From: Monomorium pharaonis
Taxonomy: Eukaryota > Arthropoda > Insecta > Hymenoptera > Formicidae
Length of the DNA stretch: 64,000 nucleotides
Assembly: GCF_013373865.1 (NCBI RefSeq)
Contig: NC_050471.1
Span: forward strand, 13,768,983-13,832,982
Direction: 5' to 3'
The position numbers and the translations under genes were made by a program. The notes beneath the pieces are model-generated. The model was given only the letters and a program-made list of their open reading frames with translations. It ran no database searches and was not told where the DNA came from. Position 1 is the stretch's first letter; the number at the start of each line of letters is the position of its first letter. This document shows positions 18,738 to 30,892 of this stretch, in pieces.

Positions 18738-19781
18738 ATGCCATCGGGTTGTGGTTTGTTAAATCGCTTGATAAACGCGCTTCCTTTCGAGCTACATATC
18801 CTTGGATATCAGTTTTGCGGTCCGGGAACACACTTGAAAAAACGATTAGCCAGAGGCGATCAGGGTGTAAATTCATTGGACGCAGCGTGCCGCGAACACG
18901 ATATTGCTTATTCTCAAAACAACAATTTCGCTAAACGACACGCGGCGGATAAGGTACTTGCCACGAAAGCGTTAGGACGTGTAATCGCAAAAGATTGAGC
19001 TCTAAAAGAGAAAGCTGCTGCTGCTGCCGTTTGGGCAGCTATGAAAGCTAAAACAAAGATTGGCATGGGCATGAAGAAGACGACGATGAAGAAAAAGACA
19101 ACGAAAAAGAAACGAGTACTTCCAACAGCAAAACGAGGCGGAATGTTACCGATTCTACCGTTATTGGGCGCACTCGGATTCATGATCGGTGGAGCGGCTA
19201 ACGTGGCAAAAGCAGTGAATGGTAGTAAAATCGCGCGAAGTCAGCTCGAGGAGTTACAACGTCACAATCACACGAGGGAAGGTCGCGGTGTATATCTTGG
19301 TCCATACACAGGTGGAAAGGGACTGTACCTCGCTCCATATAAATACGGAAAAGTAACAGCGAAAGGAAAAAAAAAACGTCGAAAAAACGTTAAAAATGCC
19401 TGCGGGTGCAATGACAAATGTGCAACTGCAGCAACTGGCTATTCGTATGCGTATTCCATAATTTAGAGATGTTTTCATGCGTAACGCATTACCGATAAGC
19501 GGTCCACGACGAAATGAGAGCGGTATCGTAAACCTGGATGATGTGACGGGAGTAGTACTCATTGGGTAGCGTACGCAAAGAGAGACAATCACGTGATATA
19601 TTTCGATAGTTATGGTAATCTTCGGCCACCTAAAGAACTTGTACAATATTTCGGAGACGGTGTGACAAAGATAGAGTACAATCGAACGCTTTATCAAACC
19701 TACAATCAGAGCATTTGTGCTTACAGTTTCTCCGAACGGTCGATGCGTATGAATTTAAAGCTCGACAGCATGCGAATTAAC
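18738..19781 (+). pseudogene. PLA2-like / adenain-type protease fusion, outer copy
   Basis: Starts at ATG 18738 (MPSGCGLLNRLINALP). The PLA2 site is complete: CGPGTHL loop and DAACREHDIAY with the catalytic His-Asp pair. A TGA at 18996-18998 interrupts the alanine-rich linker, and frameshifts occur near 19340-19450 and 19550. The protease His (HWVAY region) and Asp (IYFDSYG) sites can still be traced. Relative to the inner copy, about ten bases are deleted right after QSIC, near 19720, which removes the Cys-containing CGQLC site. Its lesions are different from those of the inner copy. Confidence 0.82.
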
Positions 19782-19809
19782 TCAATATTTGTTGGACAGT
19801 TTTTCAATC

Positions 19810-20745
19810 ATGTCATTGATACTTACGCTAACTGGGAAGGATAGCGTCCTCACTACAACGTACTTTCCAATTATAGATTTGAGCGATGACAATTACGAGC
19901 TCGGTCTAATGAACTTTGAGACTTACAACACGATTCCAAATGTAAATGTTTCGAATAATAAGTTTTACTTTGATGAAGAAGATGTGGAAATTACGATTCC
20001 CGAGGGATCGTACGAACTGCAAGCCATAAACGAGTTTTTGAAACACAAAATGCTGAAACGTCTAGAATATGCAGTTAACAATGATAATGAAGAACAAGAC
20101 GATGGTAGTGTTCCGTATCAACGGAAATCCTAATCAATAACCGCGTATGCATCTAGATCGTGACGGTGGTGGATCTCTCGAGATCGCTATTGTTTTCGCG
20201 AGCGCGTCTATTGACACCGGAGTTTCGGTCGGCGCTCGAAGGGCAGCCGCATTTCTTGATAACATTGCCTTATATGGACATTTTTGGCACCGCACTTGTA
20301 TTGGTGATGGCGACAGCGAGCCAATCACGTCTGACACCCAAAAAAAACGCTGTCATCTCCTAGGGCGACAGCCGGGCACTTTTCGCGCCCTGCCGCCAGA
20401 ATCTGCCGAGTCGGTACCGCGAACGGGTCGCTGTCGCCATCATCTTCCGTACGTCTCGCGCTTTTTCTCTCTCCGCGCTTTGCCGCGCAATCTCAGCGCC
20501 CGCGACTCGTCCGGCGCTCGCCTTCCGCGCGTTCCGCGTCTATTGGGTACCGCAACGCGCTCATTACCTGAAGTAAGCGAACTACTGTAAAACTAATTAT
20601 ATATGTATTGTGAGGTTTTTTTTATTTGTGGGAAGTAAAGTGTGAGTGAAGCGCAAACTCAGCCTGAGTTATTTTCCCGCCATTCCGCGCCATCCTTGCT
20701 ACGGCGAATCCCACGGTCGCAAACAGGTAGCGTTACACACATATC
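19810..20745 (+). pseudogene. Minor capsid (penton)-like protein, outer copy, split by an insertion
   Basis: ATG 19810 (MSLILTLTGKDS) opens about 101 codons matching the inner penton. The gene is interrupted at 20112 by a 614-bp insertion. After it, 20727-20745 again matches the inner gene (GTAGCGTTACACACATATC) and then similarity ends. The C-terminal half is gone. Confidence 0.78.
20113..20726. mobile_element. GC-rich 0.6-kb insertion flanked by an 8-bp duplication
   Basis: The flanks are GTAGTGTT (20105-20112) and GTAGCGTT (20727-20734), identical except for one C-to-T at a CpG. The inner penton shows the uninterrupted GTAGCGTTACACAC. The insert is much richer in GC than its surroundings. 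I see no convincing inverted repeats and no recognisable coding; the longest frame (20147-20590) looks like chance in GC-rich DNA. An 8-bp duplication suggests a hAT- or P-type non-autonomous element. Confidence 0.6.
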
Positions 20746-21250
20746 CGCGGTAGCGAGAGCGTGCGAGTCTGCCAGTGTCCGATTGTTATAGCAACGCGTC
20801 TTCGCGGCGCGACGCTTCATATGATCGTAACGGCCGGCGTGGAATATTCAGCCGGACGTAACAATATTAAATAATATTTTTATTTAATAAAGTACATTTT
20901 ATTAAACATTTGTATACTTTAATTAAATAATCCTATTTTTAAAAAGTATTAATTTTTATTGTTACAATTTAATAATACATTAGTAACACATTGCATAATC
21001 AAGCGACGCGGTAGCGGCGCGACGCCAAGTACATAAAGAATCCTGCTGCATAATGCAAATGACGCAAACTTCACTGCGCAAATGTCACGCCGCTACTAAG
21101 CTTTATCTGGAATTTAGCTGTCAAATTCACTTTCAGTTAAAATATCTCAGAAACTAAAATCATAATAAAAAATCTAATTGCAATTTTGTTATATAATATT
21201 GATGCGAGCTTTCGATTGCGACCATTCCGATTAAAATTGGTACACTCATT
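20746..21250. other. Non-coding stretch with a GC-rich tag
   Basis: No gene seen. It holds GC-rich sequence to about 20860, then AT-rich DNA. A 34-bp GC-rich tag at 20998-21031 (contains GACGCGGTAGCGGCGCGACG) recurs exactly at 41804-41837. Confidence 0.5.
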
Positions 21251-21254
21251 TCTG

Positions 21255-21665
21255 AGATCTCCTAATCTCTTGCGCGAAAAAGCTCACTTCGATTATTTTT
21301 CTCATTCACATGTGCACACACACGCAAAGCCAGTTTGTCGTTCAAGGGGTTTCACAATGTGCCTACATATAATTTTATAAAACTAAAATAAAAATTATTT
21401 CGTAATGTAAGTAGTGAATATTGGTACGCGAAAAAAATATAATAAACTTAATAATTCTGTGATCTTGAGATCTCTTGCGCGAAAAAACTTATTTGAATTA
21501 TTTTCCACAAATTCACATGTACATGCACACACACACGCAAAGCCTGTTTGTTGTTCAAGGGACTTCACAATGTGCCTACATACAATTTTATAAAACCAAA
21601 ATATTTAAAAAATTATTTTATAATGTAAATGGTGAATATTGGTACGCGAAAAAAGTCTAATAAGT
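21255..21665 (+). repeat. About 200-bp direct duplication
   Basis: Block 21255-21450 (CTCTTGCGCGAAAAA, CACACACACGCAAAGCC, TTCACAATGTGCCTACATA, GGTACGCGAAAAAA) is repeated at 21462-21665 with moderate divergence. Short open frames inside are not convincing genes. Confidence 0.8.
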
Positions 21666-22394
21666 TAACAAAAATAAAATAAATATATAATATAAACAAA
21701 TACATGATATAAATGTAAATGTCAAAAATAATAATAATAAAATATTAAAAATTAATAAAATTACAAGCTTCTGAATATTCAAGCTATAATTACAATTATA
21801 GATTTATATGTATAATATATGTATAATAGAGAGAATAAAAAGATGGTGAAAGAGAAACGAGAAAAAGAAAGAGGAAAAGAGAGGGCGAGAAAATGAAAGA
21901 AAGGAAAAAGAGAAAAAGCAAATAATTTTATAATTTCAACTTAACTTTATCTCTCAATGCAAATAAATATAAAATTATTAGTACAATCTTTCATCACAAT
22001 GAAAATATAATCGATGTACATTATACAAACATGATATGTACGATATGTAAAAGCGCAAAATGGGTGTTAATAAATAAATGATTTAAGTATGTATAAAGAA
22101 ATGCAATTGGCCTCGAAATGCTAAAAATGCGTTCATATTTTTTGCAGAACAAATAAAATAAAATAAATTATGGAAAATATATACATGTATACATACATAC
22201 ATACATACATATTAAATTAACACATTTAAAAGTATGTATAATGAAACTTGATGTAATTAAAAAAAGAAGTAATTCTTCAATTTTTACAAAAAGGAGTGAA
22301 ATCCCATAAAAAAAACCTTAAAAAGGTAAAAAAGATACGCCAAGTACATAAATGCGTGCTTTCCAAAATAAAGAGTTTTATTAAAAAATATTTT
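21666..22394. other. AT-rich non-coding sequence
   Basis: Low-complexity A/T sequence with purine-rich (about 21830-21920) and ATACATAC microsatellite (22190-22210) patches. ACGCCAAGTACATAAA at about 22338 repeats a piece near 21022. No gene seen. Confidence 0.5.
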
Positions 22395-22575
22395 TTCAAT
22401 AACGAATGCGAAGATCCTTAATTACGCATTACTTTTTTAATAATCAGTGCGATTTTTGTTCATTACGCATTACTTTTGAAATAATTAATGCGATTTTTTT
22501 TAATACGCATTACTTTTGAAATAAGTAAAACGATTTTTTTCATTACGCATTACTTTTTTAATAATTAATGTGTAA
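22395..22575 (+). repeat. About 45-bp tandem repeat, four units
   Basis: Units contain ATTACGCATTACTTTTGAAA followed by TAATTAATGCGATTTTTTT-like sequence, repeated about four times with small changes. Function unknown. Confidence 0.75.
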
Positions 22576-22613
22576 AGAAATAATTATTTATTAAAAAATT
22601 AATAAGTAATGCA

Positions 22614-24138
22614 TTATTTTTTAATTTGCATTTTCATTACTCTGGTTTTCAGATCTTTGCTTAAGGACTGCTCTTCGACAAACAGCGGAAGCTGCGAAAA
22701 CAAGTCAACACGGTTACGTTTTCCTTCAACGGACGATTTATACACGAAGGTAAGTTTGTTATTATTAAGGAATTCTCTTCCCAAGATCAAGTCAAAATCA
22801 AACAGATTATCGAGCACGAAGAGGTCAGCCCCAAAATTCACTGCGCCCAACAACGGCAATGATAAACTAACGCGAGCAATCCCGACCACATTCAACGAAC
22901 GTTGATTTAAATTATGCAAATTTCGCTCTGTCATTAATAATTTTGAATTATTTCGCTTTATTATATCTTCGTACGTTCGGCGCTTGACAAAAGAAACCGG
23001 ACTTCCGGAACCAATCAAAACAGTTAACTTACATTTTCTACCGTCAATATTTTCGACCGACACGGGCTGTCAACCTTGAGAACTTTCTTTTCAACTGCAG
23101 CCACCATTTGCGCTGTTGCAGGATCCCCGGAGACGCTGGCCGCCGCATCGCTCGTCGAGGACCGACTCGTTCCCGTTTCCGCCGCACGCTCCTTAACTTT
23201 GGGACAATCATACTGCCTGTGTCCCTTGACTTTGCAGTAAAAGCAAATGAAGTCCGCTCGGCAATCCTTGTGATGATGTCCTTTATTTTGGCAATTCCGG
23301 CACGTCAAATCCTTTGTTTTTCTTCCTTCGGCTTAATACGACATTTTTTTTATCCGATCGACAGCGTTTTCAACAAGATGTCTCATTATTTTCAGGAACT
23401 CCCCGACGGACTCAGCCTGGATCAGCGAGGCCGAACCCCGAAGAGACTCGGAGGTGATTCCTCCTACCAGAAGATTTATTTGATCCGACACCAGTAAGTC
23501 AAGTTGTTTAATCCACGCCAATTTTTCCATGGCATATTGGTCAAACGTTTCTTTATTGGACCACTACTTTTTATTTTCGATTTTTTGCAGCAGCTTACAG
23601 AAGGAAATCTTACGGCCATACACTTCACGCCGCTCTTGGCGCAGACCTGACTACGTTTTCAACATATCTTCAGATTGATGGTTGTACCATTGTTTGACGT
23701 GGCTCACGAAACGTCCTGAAGCCGCCAACAAGGTGATTCCGTCCGAAGCGCCATGAATTTCTGCCACCTGGTCCACTCGATTTATCCACACTTTTACATT
23801 CTCCGTTTTAGTTCCTCCAAATTCAGGAATTTGAGTCGACAACCACGCTATGACATCTCCTCCGATTATTCCACCGTCCATACGCAAACGGGGCGACGAA
23901 CCCCCGACAGGACGTATACTGCGATCCGCTAACGCATCGTCATTTTTCAGTGTTCCATTCATTCCACGTCTTCCCCGCGCAGAATCCTCTCCTCTCATTT
24001 CCAATATCATATCGGCGATTCTTTGAAATTGCTTAAGCTGCTCTTTTTGGAAACGCAGTTGTTCCTTTTGTAATTCCAGGTGCCACTCTGTCATGTCCCT
24101 CGAAGTGGAGGAATCATTTGCTGTACTTTCTCTACTGA
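22614..24138 (-). pseudogene. Degenerate Gag and aspartic protease of an LTR retrotransposon
   Basis: Read leftward from about 24138 there is a Gag-like region (EWHLELQKEQLRFQKEQLK; later PEFGGTKTENVKVWINRVDQ). Two CCHC zinc knuckles follow (CRNCQNKGHHHKDC and CFYCKVKGHRQYDC, 23308-23190), then a retropepsin fold (VLIGSGSPVSFV ... LILGREFL, 23063-22614). Several frameshifts separate the parts. The protease active-site Asp is Gly (usual D-T/S-G-S). No reverse transcriptase or LTR is attached. The upstream boundary falls inside a transposase-like ORF, so this fragment appears inserted there. Confidence 0.75.
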
Positions 24139-25440
24139 CAATTAGTTCAGTAGCTTTAAAGTACTTTACGTCGTCTAAGCTTCTTGGTAAGCGGCCAAAG
24201 GTCTTTAGGTAATACATAATTCTTTAAAAATAATATTTGATCGTTAATAGCTTTTTTCTCATCGTCAGTGAAGCGAATGTTTTTTAGTCCTCGTACCCAA
24301 AACGTTATCAGTTTTTTTCATTCCAGATGCATACCATTAAGGGGGTACTCGCGAAACTAACCCGATGTATTTTCAAGAGGCGTTGTACCTTTATGAAATT
24401 CATCATCTAATTTGTTTTTTGAACTTGCATTAGTTCGTAAGTCTGCATTGGTATCTGGGAAAGCTAGTCGGTTATTAATAAACGTACCACTTTGGATACA
24501 TTTAGTGCAACTGTAAAATCCTGTGTGACCTTTCGTACATAAAACGAATGATTTAGCATGAGCATCACAAAGTAATTTACTGGCCTTTATTTTCACAGTT
24601 TTAATGCATATGTTAAACGCATTATCTTGCAAATGTTTAAATTCTCTAACAAATTTACTTAAAAATTGATTAACATCAGCTGGTTTTGTGTGCTCGTGGT
24701 AAATTCCAAAAGATTTTGACGCATTTTGACTAACTGAATCTACATTTAGAGAAAGTCAAAATTGGTCAAAATTGACTTTTTGAACTGTTTGAAATAGGTA
24801 ATCCGTCTACGTTTATATTAATGGGTAACACTGGTTTTGAATTTTGAAATAAGAAATTTTTTATATGTATTAATACTGTCATTGATGAGAGAGTCTACAA
24901 ATTATATTCTCTATACCAATGTGACTGGGGGGCACATTAATTATTTCATAGGGACACGAATTTGGTGTTTTTAAAAAAAATACGCGAATCTGCAGGAAAC
25001 TTTGGATATGGCACTCGTAAAATTTGTAACATATCGTTAATAGCCCGTTGGCTTAATAAATGTCTATATTTCAGAACTCATTGTTTCGTAGCATCAAGTA
25101 CAAACTCTTCAGTCATAGATGAATCTTTATCGTCAAATTCTATGTTACATTTATGTAATTGAAAATCATCATCGAGTTTGATATATCTTATAGATTCTGC
25201 CTCATCTATTTCTTTTCGAAATGCTGCAGTACACTGATTTTCGGTCTGTGCAAATTGGTCAATATTTCTTTTATTTTTGTTTCCTTTTTGCGTTGCTGAT
25301 TAGAATGCAGTTTTAGTTTGAGATTTATTATTTATTTTAATTAATTGGTTATTTACCAACAAAGTTTCTAATAGTTCTTTTTTGACTATTCAACGCATAT
25401 GTTTTTTGGACACAAAGCACTTATTTATTTTTCCCATATT
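24139..25440 (-). pseudogene. Transposase-like repeat ORF remnant (superfamily not assigned)
   Basis: Pieces of a protein family that is repeated across insect genomes: ADSRIFFKNTK, NINVDGLPISNSSKS, CDAHAKSFVLCTKGHTGFYS-CTKC (24632-24357), and after a break GRLPRSLDDVKYFKATEL (to 24139), where the Gag fragment joins. In-frame stops and frameshifts are frequent. The cysteine pair in YSCTKC and the conserved order of the pieces support one decayed gene. I recognise it as transposon-borne, but I cannot name the superfamily from sequence alone. Confidence 0.55.
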
Positions 25441-26059
25441 TTTTTACTCTATTTGATCGCGAGTGTGCAATTGGAATAATTATAATTATTATACATAAGT
25501 ATATATCTAAAACATAAAATATTAATTACTTGTTAAGGTTAATAGGTTATAAATAAGTTTGTTACCTACCTTATGTAACTGATGCTGATTTCCCTCAGCA
25601 ACAGGAATCTGGGTGTGCGACGTCATTGATCTTTTTTTTTTTAAATATACCCTTATATCCGAGCGTTAATTATGCAGGAAGTGTCCATAAGAGGAGAGCA
25701 ATATATAATAATGTCAGTATTATTGCGTTTTTGACGTGACCGAGTCCAACCTAGATTAGCCAGGTTTTAGATTCGATCACGTTGAAAACGCTGTTAAACT
25801 TGAGAACTTTACTGATGCACAAACCAACCGATACACAATTATACGAGAAGATTAATTCTAACACAAGACATGTTCCCAATGATTACTCCACGCTACGCAA
25901 CAATGATTGCGTTCAGCGGAGAATGTAGCGGTGGAACTGTTGTAAAATTTTTTACATAAATGATTGGTTTATATATTTAGATCCGACAAGAACTAAGAGC
26001 ACGAACCAATCATATTTGTATAAGTCCCTCTAACTGCTCGACACACGTGAGCACGTTGT
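25441..26059. other. Non-coding, includes a 67-bp hairpin
   Basis: No gene seen. The stretch 25727-25793 forms an imperfect stem (GCGTTTTTGACGTGACCGAG pairing with CGATCACGTTGAAAACGC) around a small loop. Confidence 0.5.
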
Positions 26060-26400
26060 GTCGCGCATTGTCGCAACTGTTAGAACGTGTTTGATTTATA
26101 CGCTCGAAAAAACGGTCATTCGTCTAATTGTTAGCCAACGTCGACGTTGATTGACTTCAAAGATCGTACGCAACCTAACACTTTGTGATGATCCATAAAT
26201 ACTTCGTGTTTATGCATACATATTTGTTATAGATCATTTAATAGATGTTGTCAAAAAGATGAAACATGTTAACTCATATTTTTATAATTAAATATAAAGT
26301 TTTACAGTTTTTTACTAATTTTTACATATGCAAAATAGCTGCGTATGGAATAACTTATGAAAAAATCTATTTTTGCTCCGTTCATGAGAAAATAAAGACT
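26060..26400 (-). mobile_element. Repeat with 5S-rRNA-like internal promoter, copy A
   Basis: This block is homologous, in inverted orientation, to 58880-59235. Its core (26109-26170, minus strand) resembles the 3' half of 5S rRNA with the internal pol III control region: AAGTCAATCAACGTCG (box A-like) and ATTAGACGAATGACCG (box C-like). It is more decayed than copy B. Reads as a 5S-derived SINE-like element rather than a functional 5S gene, because the flanking repeat sequence extends well outside the 5S-like part and the 5S ends are missing. Confidence 0.6.
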
Positions 26401-26559
26401 AGATGTCATTTCTTATAATTTTTGAGTATTGTTAATATGCCATATTGTTTCGCTAAGTGCAATTTTGTCTTAATCTCCACTTTCTTTACATTCCGATTTC
26501 AATTTGTCTCTTATTGTTAGAGGTTTCATTTATACGTTTTTAACACTCTCATTATATAG

Positions 26560-27130
26560 ATTCATATTATTTCTTAATTTATATTTGATTTACGCTCCAT
26601 AATTAGTAAAACTTCCTAACCAGAAGTCAAATATTTTTAAAAATAATATTTTAAATTTCTTAAATATGAAATAATTATTACATAAACATTAAATAAATTT
26701 TACATAAATATTATTTTAAATGATTTATTAAAATGTTGAGTTAGTATTATAAAAACATTAATTAAATATTATATAAATATTTGTCTCAAATCATTATTTT
26801 AAATAATTAATTATTGTAACATAAATATTAAATCAATATTAAATAAATATTTTTTTAAATATTGTTTCAAACGATTTTTAAAATGTAAAATAAATATTAC
26901 ATAAATGTTAAATAAATATTACTTAAACAATTTTTTTAATGATTATTTTTAATAAAAAATTAATAAATTATAAATATTAAATAAACGGTAAATTAACGTT
27001 TTATAAATATTTTTTCTAATTCGTTATTTGAAATAAATAATTAATATAAAACAAATGTTTAATAAATATCAAATAAATATTATTTGTACATTAAAAAGGC
27101 TGATAATGTAAAAATAATTAAAAATAAATA
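26560..27130 (+). repeat. AT-rich quasi-tandem AAATAAATATTACATAAA tract
   Basis: Degenerate repetition of AATAAATATTA and ATAAATATTAAAT words over about 550 bp, without fixed period. No gene. Confidence 0.6.
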
Positions 27131-27281
27131 TTTAAAAACCGTTTAAAAAATATTGTGTGCTCATTGGGTAACGCTTCTTGTCGCGACGTTTATTTGATTA
27201 TCATAGATAAGATATCTTGCAAGGAGCGTATTTTAAGAAATCTCTTTCTTTCTTTTTCTCTTGCAAAGAACATTCTTCAAC

Positions 27282-28628
27282 ATGATTGGAATCTTCTCAT
27301 TCGCAATTATACTGTCTGGCTTTTTACATAACAGTAAGTAAAATTTTATAGTATCTTATTATTGCTATATAAAAATATAAAGTTACACTCGAGAATCATG
27401 TTGTGTAAGTTAATTTTTGTTTGATTGAACTGAGTTTTGTTACTTTAAATTTTGTTAATCTTGAATTTATATAAAATAAATATAAAATGAATATTAAACG
27501 CATAATACACAATTAATGCAGGAAATTTTTATCTATTTTGCATACTGTAAAAACTTTAAATTTTGGAAATAAATTTATAATTAATATATAAACAAACTTC
27601 TTAACTATATAGTTTTTTTATTTTATGAAACAGCATTTTTTATGAAAAACAGAGCAATTTAATCAGAAATAAAATAATGTTGGAATATAAAAAATAAAGT
27701 TTTACATATTATTTTCATGTAAAAGTATAAAATACTTTTAAGTAGTATACTATTTGATAATACATTAAATTATTATTATCAATACTTCTTCTAATTTTTT
27801 TTACTTCAATATTACAAAGAAAGTATTTTTACTTTTTATTCATATATGTGTTTAAAAGAATTTTTAGCATTGCTACTTTTAAAACGATAAATAATGAACA
27901 AAAGTTGAGCCATAAAAACATTAATTTATTAGTTATATTTCTTTTAATTAATGAATTTTTTAAATATACTTTTGTATAAAGATTTAGTTAAGAGTTCTAA
28001 TTTATAGTTAACTTTTATACACATAATACGCACTCATATGTTTTATTAAATACAAATAATAAATTGCGTTCTTTGTACAGCTTATTAATTACAAGAAAGA
28101 TATTTTATTAATATTTTTCTTAAACAATATAGTGACAAACGCGGAAGGAAATAGTTTAATTACACCAATAGAAAAAAATAGTTGCAGTAACCATAATAAC
28201 CACTATAATTTATAGTCATTTTTGGACTCAACCACATTTGTATAGTTATTTAATAATATAAGTTATAGTTAGTTTAAACTATATTATTCTCATAATTATA
28301 ATATTAATTTATGCAACTTATGATATAATTATTATAATATTATAGTGTATATAATATTTTACTATAATATTATAGTTACAAATACAACACATTTTTTTAG
28401 CACTGTATTAACATATATTATAACAATTATTATGTAACATTTTCTTTAGCTGTTTACTCACAAAAGGAATATTCGTGGTGTTATGATTGCAACACAGATT
28501 TAAGGCATGGACATAAAGGAGAATGCAACGATCCATACACACCCAATGCTTTCGATTTAGTCGCCTGTCCTCGAAATGAATCTCATCATTGCCACAAAAG
28601 TATCATATTATGCAAGTATTTTGGATAA
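27282..28628 (+). CDS. Candidate host gene: Ly6/quiver-like secreted cysteine-rich protein, two visible exons
   Basis: Exon 1 (27282-27333) encodes a start and signal peptide (MIGIFSFAIILSGFLHN) ending at a clean AGTAAG donor. Exon 2 (28450-28628) follows TTTTCTTTAG and reads TVYSQKEYSWCYDCNTD, then ECNDPY, DLVACP and CHK. The WCYDCN start, the C-x-DPY signature and following cysteines match the insect quiver/sleepless branch of Ly6 proteins, which are secreted or GPI-anchored three-finger proteins. The frame stops at 28628, but a GTATCA just after CHK could be a donor to further exons that I could not find; a complete protein should have more cysteines. The intron is about 1.1 kb. Partial gene or young pseudogene. 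Confidence 0.6.
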
Positions 28629-29699
28629 TAATGATTTACACATTTCGCTCAATTTCATACAAAATATTGTGAAAGTTTCCTTAATATTTACATTATTATT
28701 CAAAAATATTCGAACGCTTGAGATTTTCTGACATGTCACAAAAAGTTAAACTAAAAATTTTTAAGAAATATTGAAAAAATCTATGCAAATTTAAACACTT
28801 CAGAATATTCTTCCTTTTCTTGTAAACTCTTTAATTAAAGTTAAAAACATTTTGTAAAAAATAAGATTTTGTACAGGAAGTTTAATATTACGAAAAAGCA
28901 TCATAGCAACTTTTTTAAAACAGCATTTTTAAATTTAAACAACAAACTTTAAAAGAATTTTTTTGTTATTTTTGTTTAAAGAAGTTTCATCAAGCTCTCC
29001 AAGTAAAAAAATGTAAAAAATAACAGTTTTTAATAAAAAAATACAAATTTTTAACAATACTTTTATTTAAAGTATGCGTACATTTTATAATAATTTTTTA
29101 AGATTTTTCAAAGCAAAATTTGTCAAGAAAAAAATTATTAAAATTTAGTTTTCTCCTCGAAACTTTCTCTGCCGTCCTTTGCGTCATTATGTACCTCTGT
29201 GCAACATCAAAATTTATTAATGCAAATATATTTAAAATACGTTTAAATTATGCAGAAAAATACATTTTTATGGAAAAATAAATTTTTACTTGCCTATACA
29301 AAATAATAACGTATCCTTCCAATGATATTTATTTCATTAAATGTACAAAAGATTAGAAATGACGTGGTATGCTATATAAAAAGAATAAAGCACGCAGTGA
29401 TATTGGTACAATAAATAGTTCGCAATGTTAACTATCTCGCTATTTCGACGTTTTAAGTCGCCAATCTGATACGTAAATTTCCGCGAGGAATTTTCAATAT
29501 ACGACGCGGCAATCAATCGGAATTTACAGCAGTAATAATGCGACTCGATTTGACTCGAACGTACTTCGCAATACCACGATACGCAATACCAAAAATCCTT
29601 AATATACGTCCACTCGTTACAACGCACGATACGCTAATAGTTCACTGGAATTTACATGAACATCGGACATTTTTCAACAAAACTTAATCTCACAACATG
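28629..29699. other. AT-rich non-coding sequence
   Basis: No gene or clear repeat structure seen. If the Ly6-like gene continues, remaining exons would be expected here or beyond. The 96-codon leftward frame at 29337-29627 has no recognisable features. Confidence 0.45.
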
Positions 29700-30425
29700 C
29701 AATACAATGTGACTATCGGCGGCCGCTCCGGTGGGGAAAAAGATCGAGATTACGAACGAGTTTGATACGAAACTTCACACAAATACGTGAACGTACACGA
29801 TATATGAAATTCAGTTGAATTCGATATTTCGACCTAGCGCCACTTTCGTTTTCCCAAGACTTTCTCTGCCGTCAGTACCTGCTGCCACCTGTCAATCCTA
29901 CGCCTTGCGGAACAATTTCCTCAGCTGGCCAAGCCGCGGCAACTTATCCAATATGGAATATTGGGATCCACCGGGGCCTATGAATGCGTCCTGCAATACT
30001 CCAATTTCTCCTTGAATTAAGTCGGAGCGTTCTCCAAACTTTGATCCTTCAATTCTTCGATCTTCTTCCTAGGCACTGCACCTCGTGCCTCCGAATAGCC
30101 GACGGCTCCGATAGAGGAACTCAGCCGGTGATCGGCAGTTGCAGGCCCCATTCACACCGTCGTAGCTGCATCTTCCTTGAATCCTCTCATTTTTACAACG
30201 TCAATTCCTTTTGGCCTCTCATCCAAATCTTGCTCGCAATTTCGCAGCCACTAAAGCACTTAACAAAATTTATTATAATCACGAAAAACACGATACAATG
30301 CACAAAAATATATATACCGTCGAAGTGGAGAAATCGCTCTCCGCTAACACGAGGGTGCAATCTCAAATTTTCTCCTCTCAGTCGGGCTTAGGCCCTTGTG
30401 ATGGATAAAATCACGTCACAGTTGT
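29700..30425 (-). mobile_element. Possible 5' end of a decayed retroelement (LTR plus leader)
   Basis: On the minus strand a TG-starting region at about 30420 (TGTTCTACAACTGTGACGTG) holds a TATA-like tract, AATAAATTTT and then GC-richer, broken coding-like sequence (AAAATGAGAGGATTCAAGG onward) with several stops. Composition differs sharply from the AT-rich flanks. No second LTR found. Weak call. Confidence 0.3.
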
Positions 30426-30892
30426 AGAACATAAAACAATATTAGACCCATATTTTTTTACGTATTTCGACGTTTGGGGATTGAAATCACCTCTCGAAAA
30501 TAATGCTTTTTTTTTTTCATTTTTGGCGAATATATTTGAAAATATAAGGTTTACGGAAAAATGTTTTATAAAATAGTTTTATGATATTTTATATTCTTTA
30601 TAATAATATATTTATATTTATCGAACACTTTAAACTTTTTAATTTACTGTTACCGCACTCCTTTTTGCAAAATTTTGAAAATTTTGTAAGAACAAAAATT
30701 AAAGAACATTAAAAACCAAATTTATTCATATATAATAATATATAGGTTCCACCATTCAATTACTGGCAAAACGAGATGATAATCTCGTGCTATAGGCAGC
30801 GCGCTAGAAGTAGGGTTGCGTTATTTTTTTAGTCGCGTCACATTTAATAACTGCCTTTTCTGCGTACATTTTTATATTAGAACATAAAAACA
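30426..30892. other. Non-coding sequence
   Basis: AT-rich with homopolymer T; nothing recognisable. Confidence 0.4.

Larger units (their letters stand above)
16329..20745 (-). mobile_element. Outer Polinton/Maverick, right arm (truncated)
   Basis: Reading leftward-oriented relative to the inner element, this arm holds the rest of the CACGTTC array, the 382-residue gene, the ATPase, the PLA2/protease fusion and the start of the penton gene. A 614-bp insertion interrupts the penton at 20113, and homology resumes for only about 19 bp after it before stopping near 20745. The capsid, left-end gene and one TIR of this copy are therefore missing. Confidence 0.85.

Noticed and set aside
20147..20590. 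147-codon frame in the GC-rich insert
   Set aside because: Low-complexity Arg/Pro composition in a GC-rich segment, with overlapping open frames; no recognisable domain.
22395..22575. CRISPR-like array
   Set aside because: Units are contiguous and lack unique spacers; the genome is eukaryotic.
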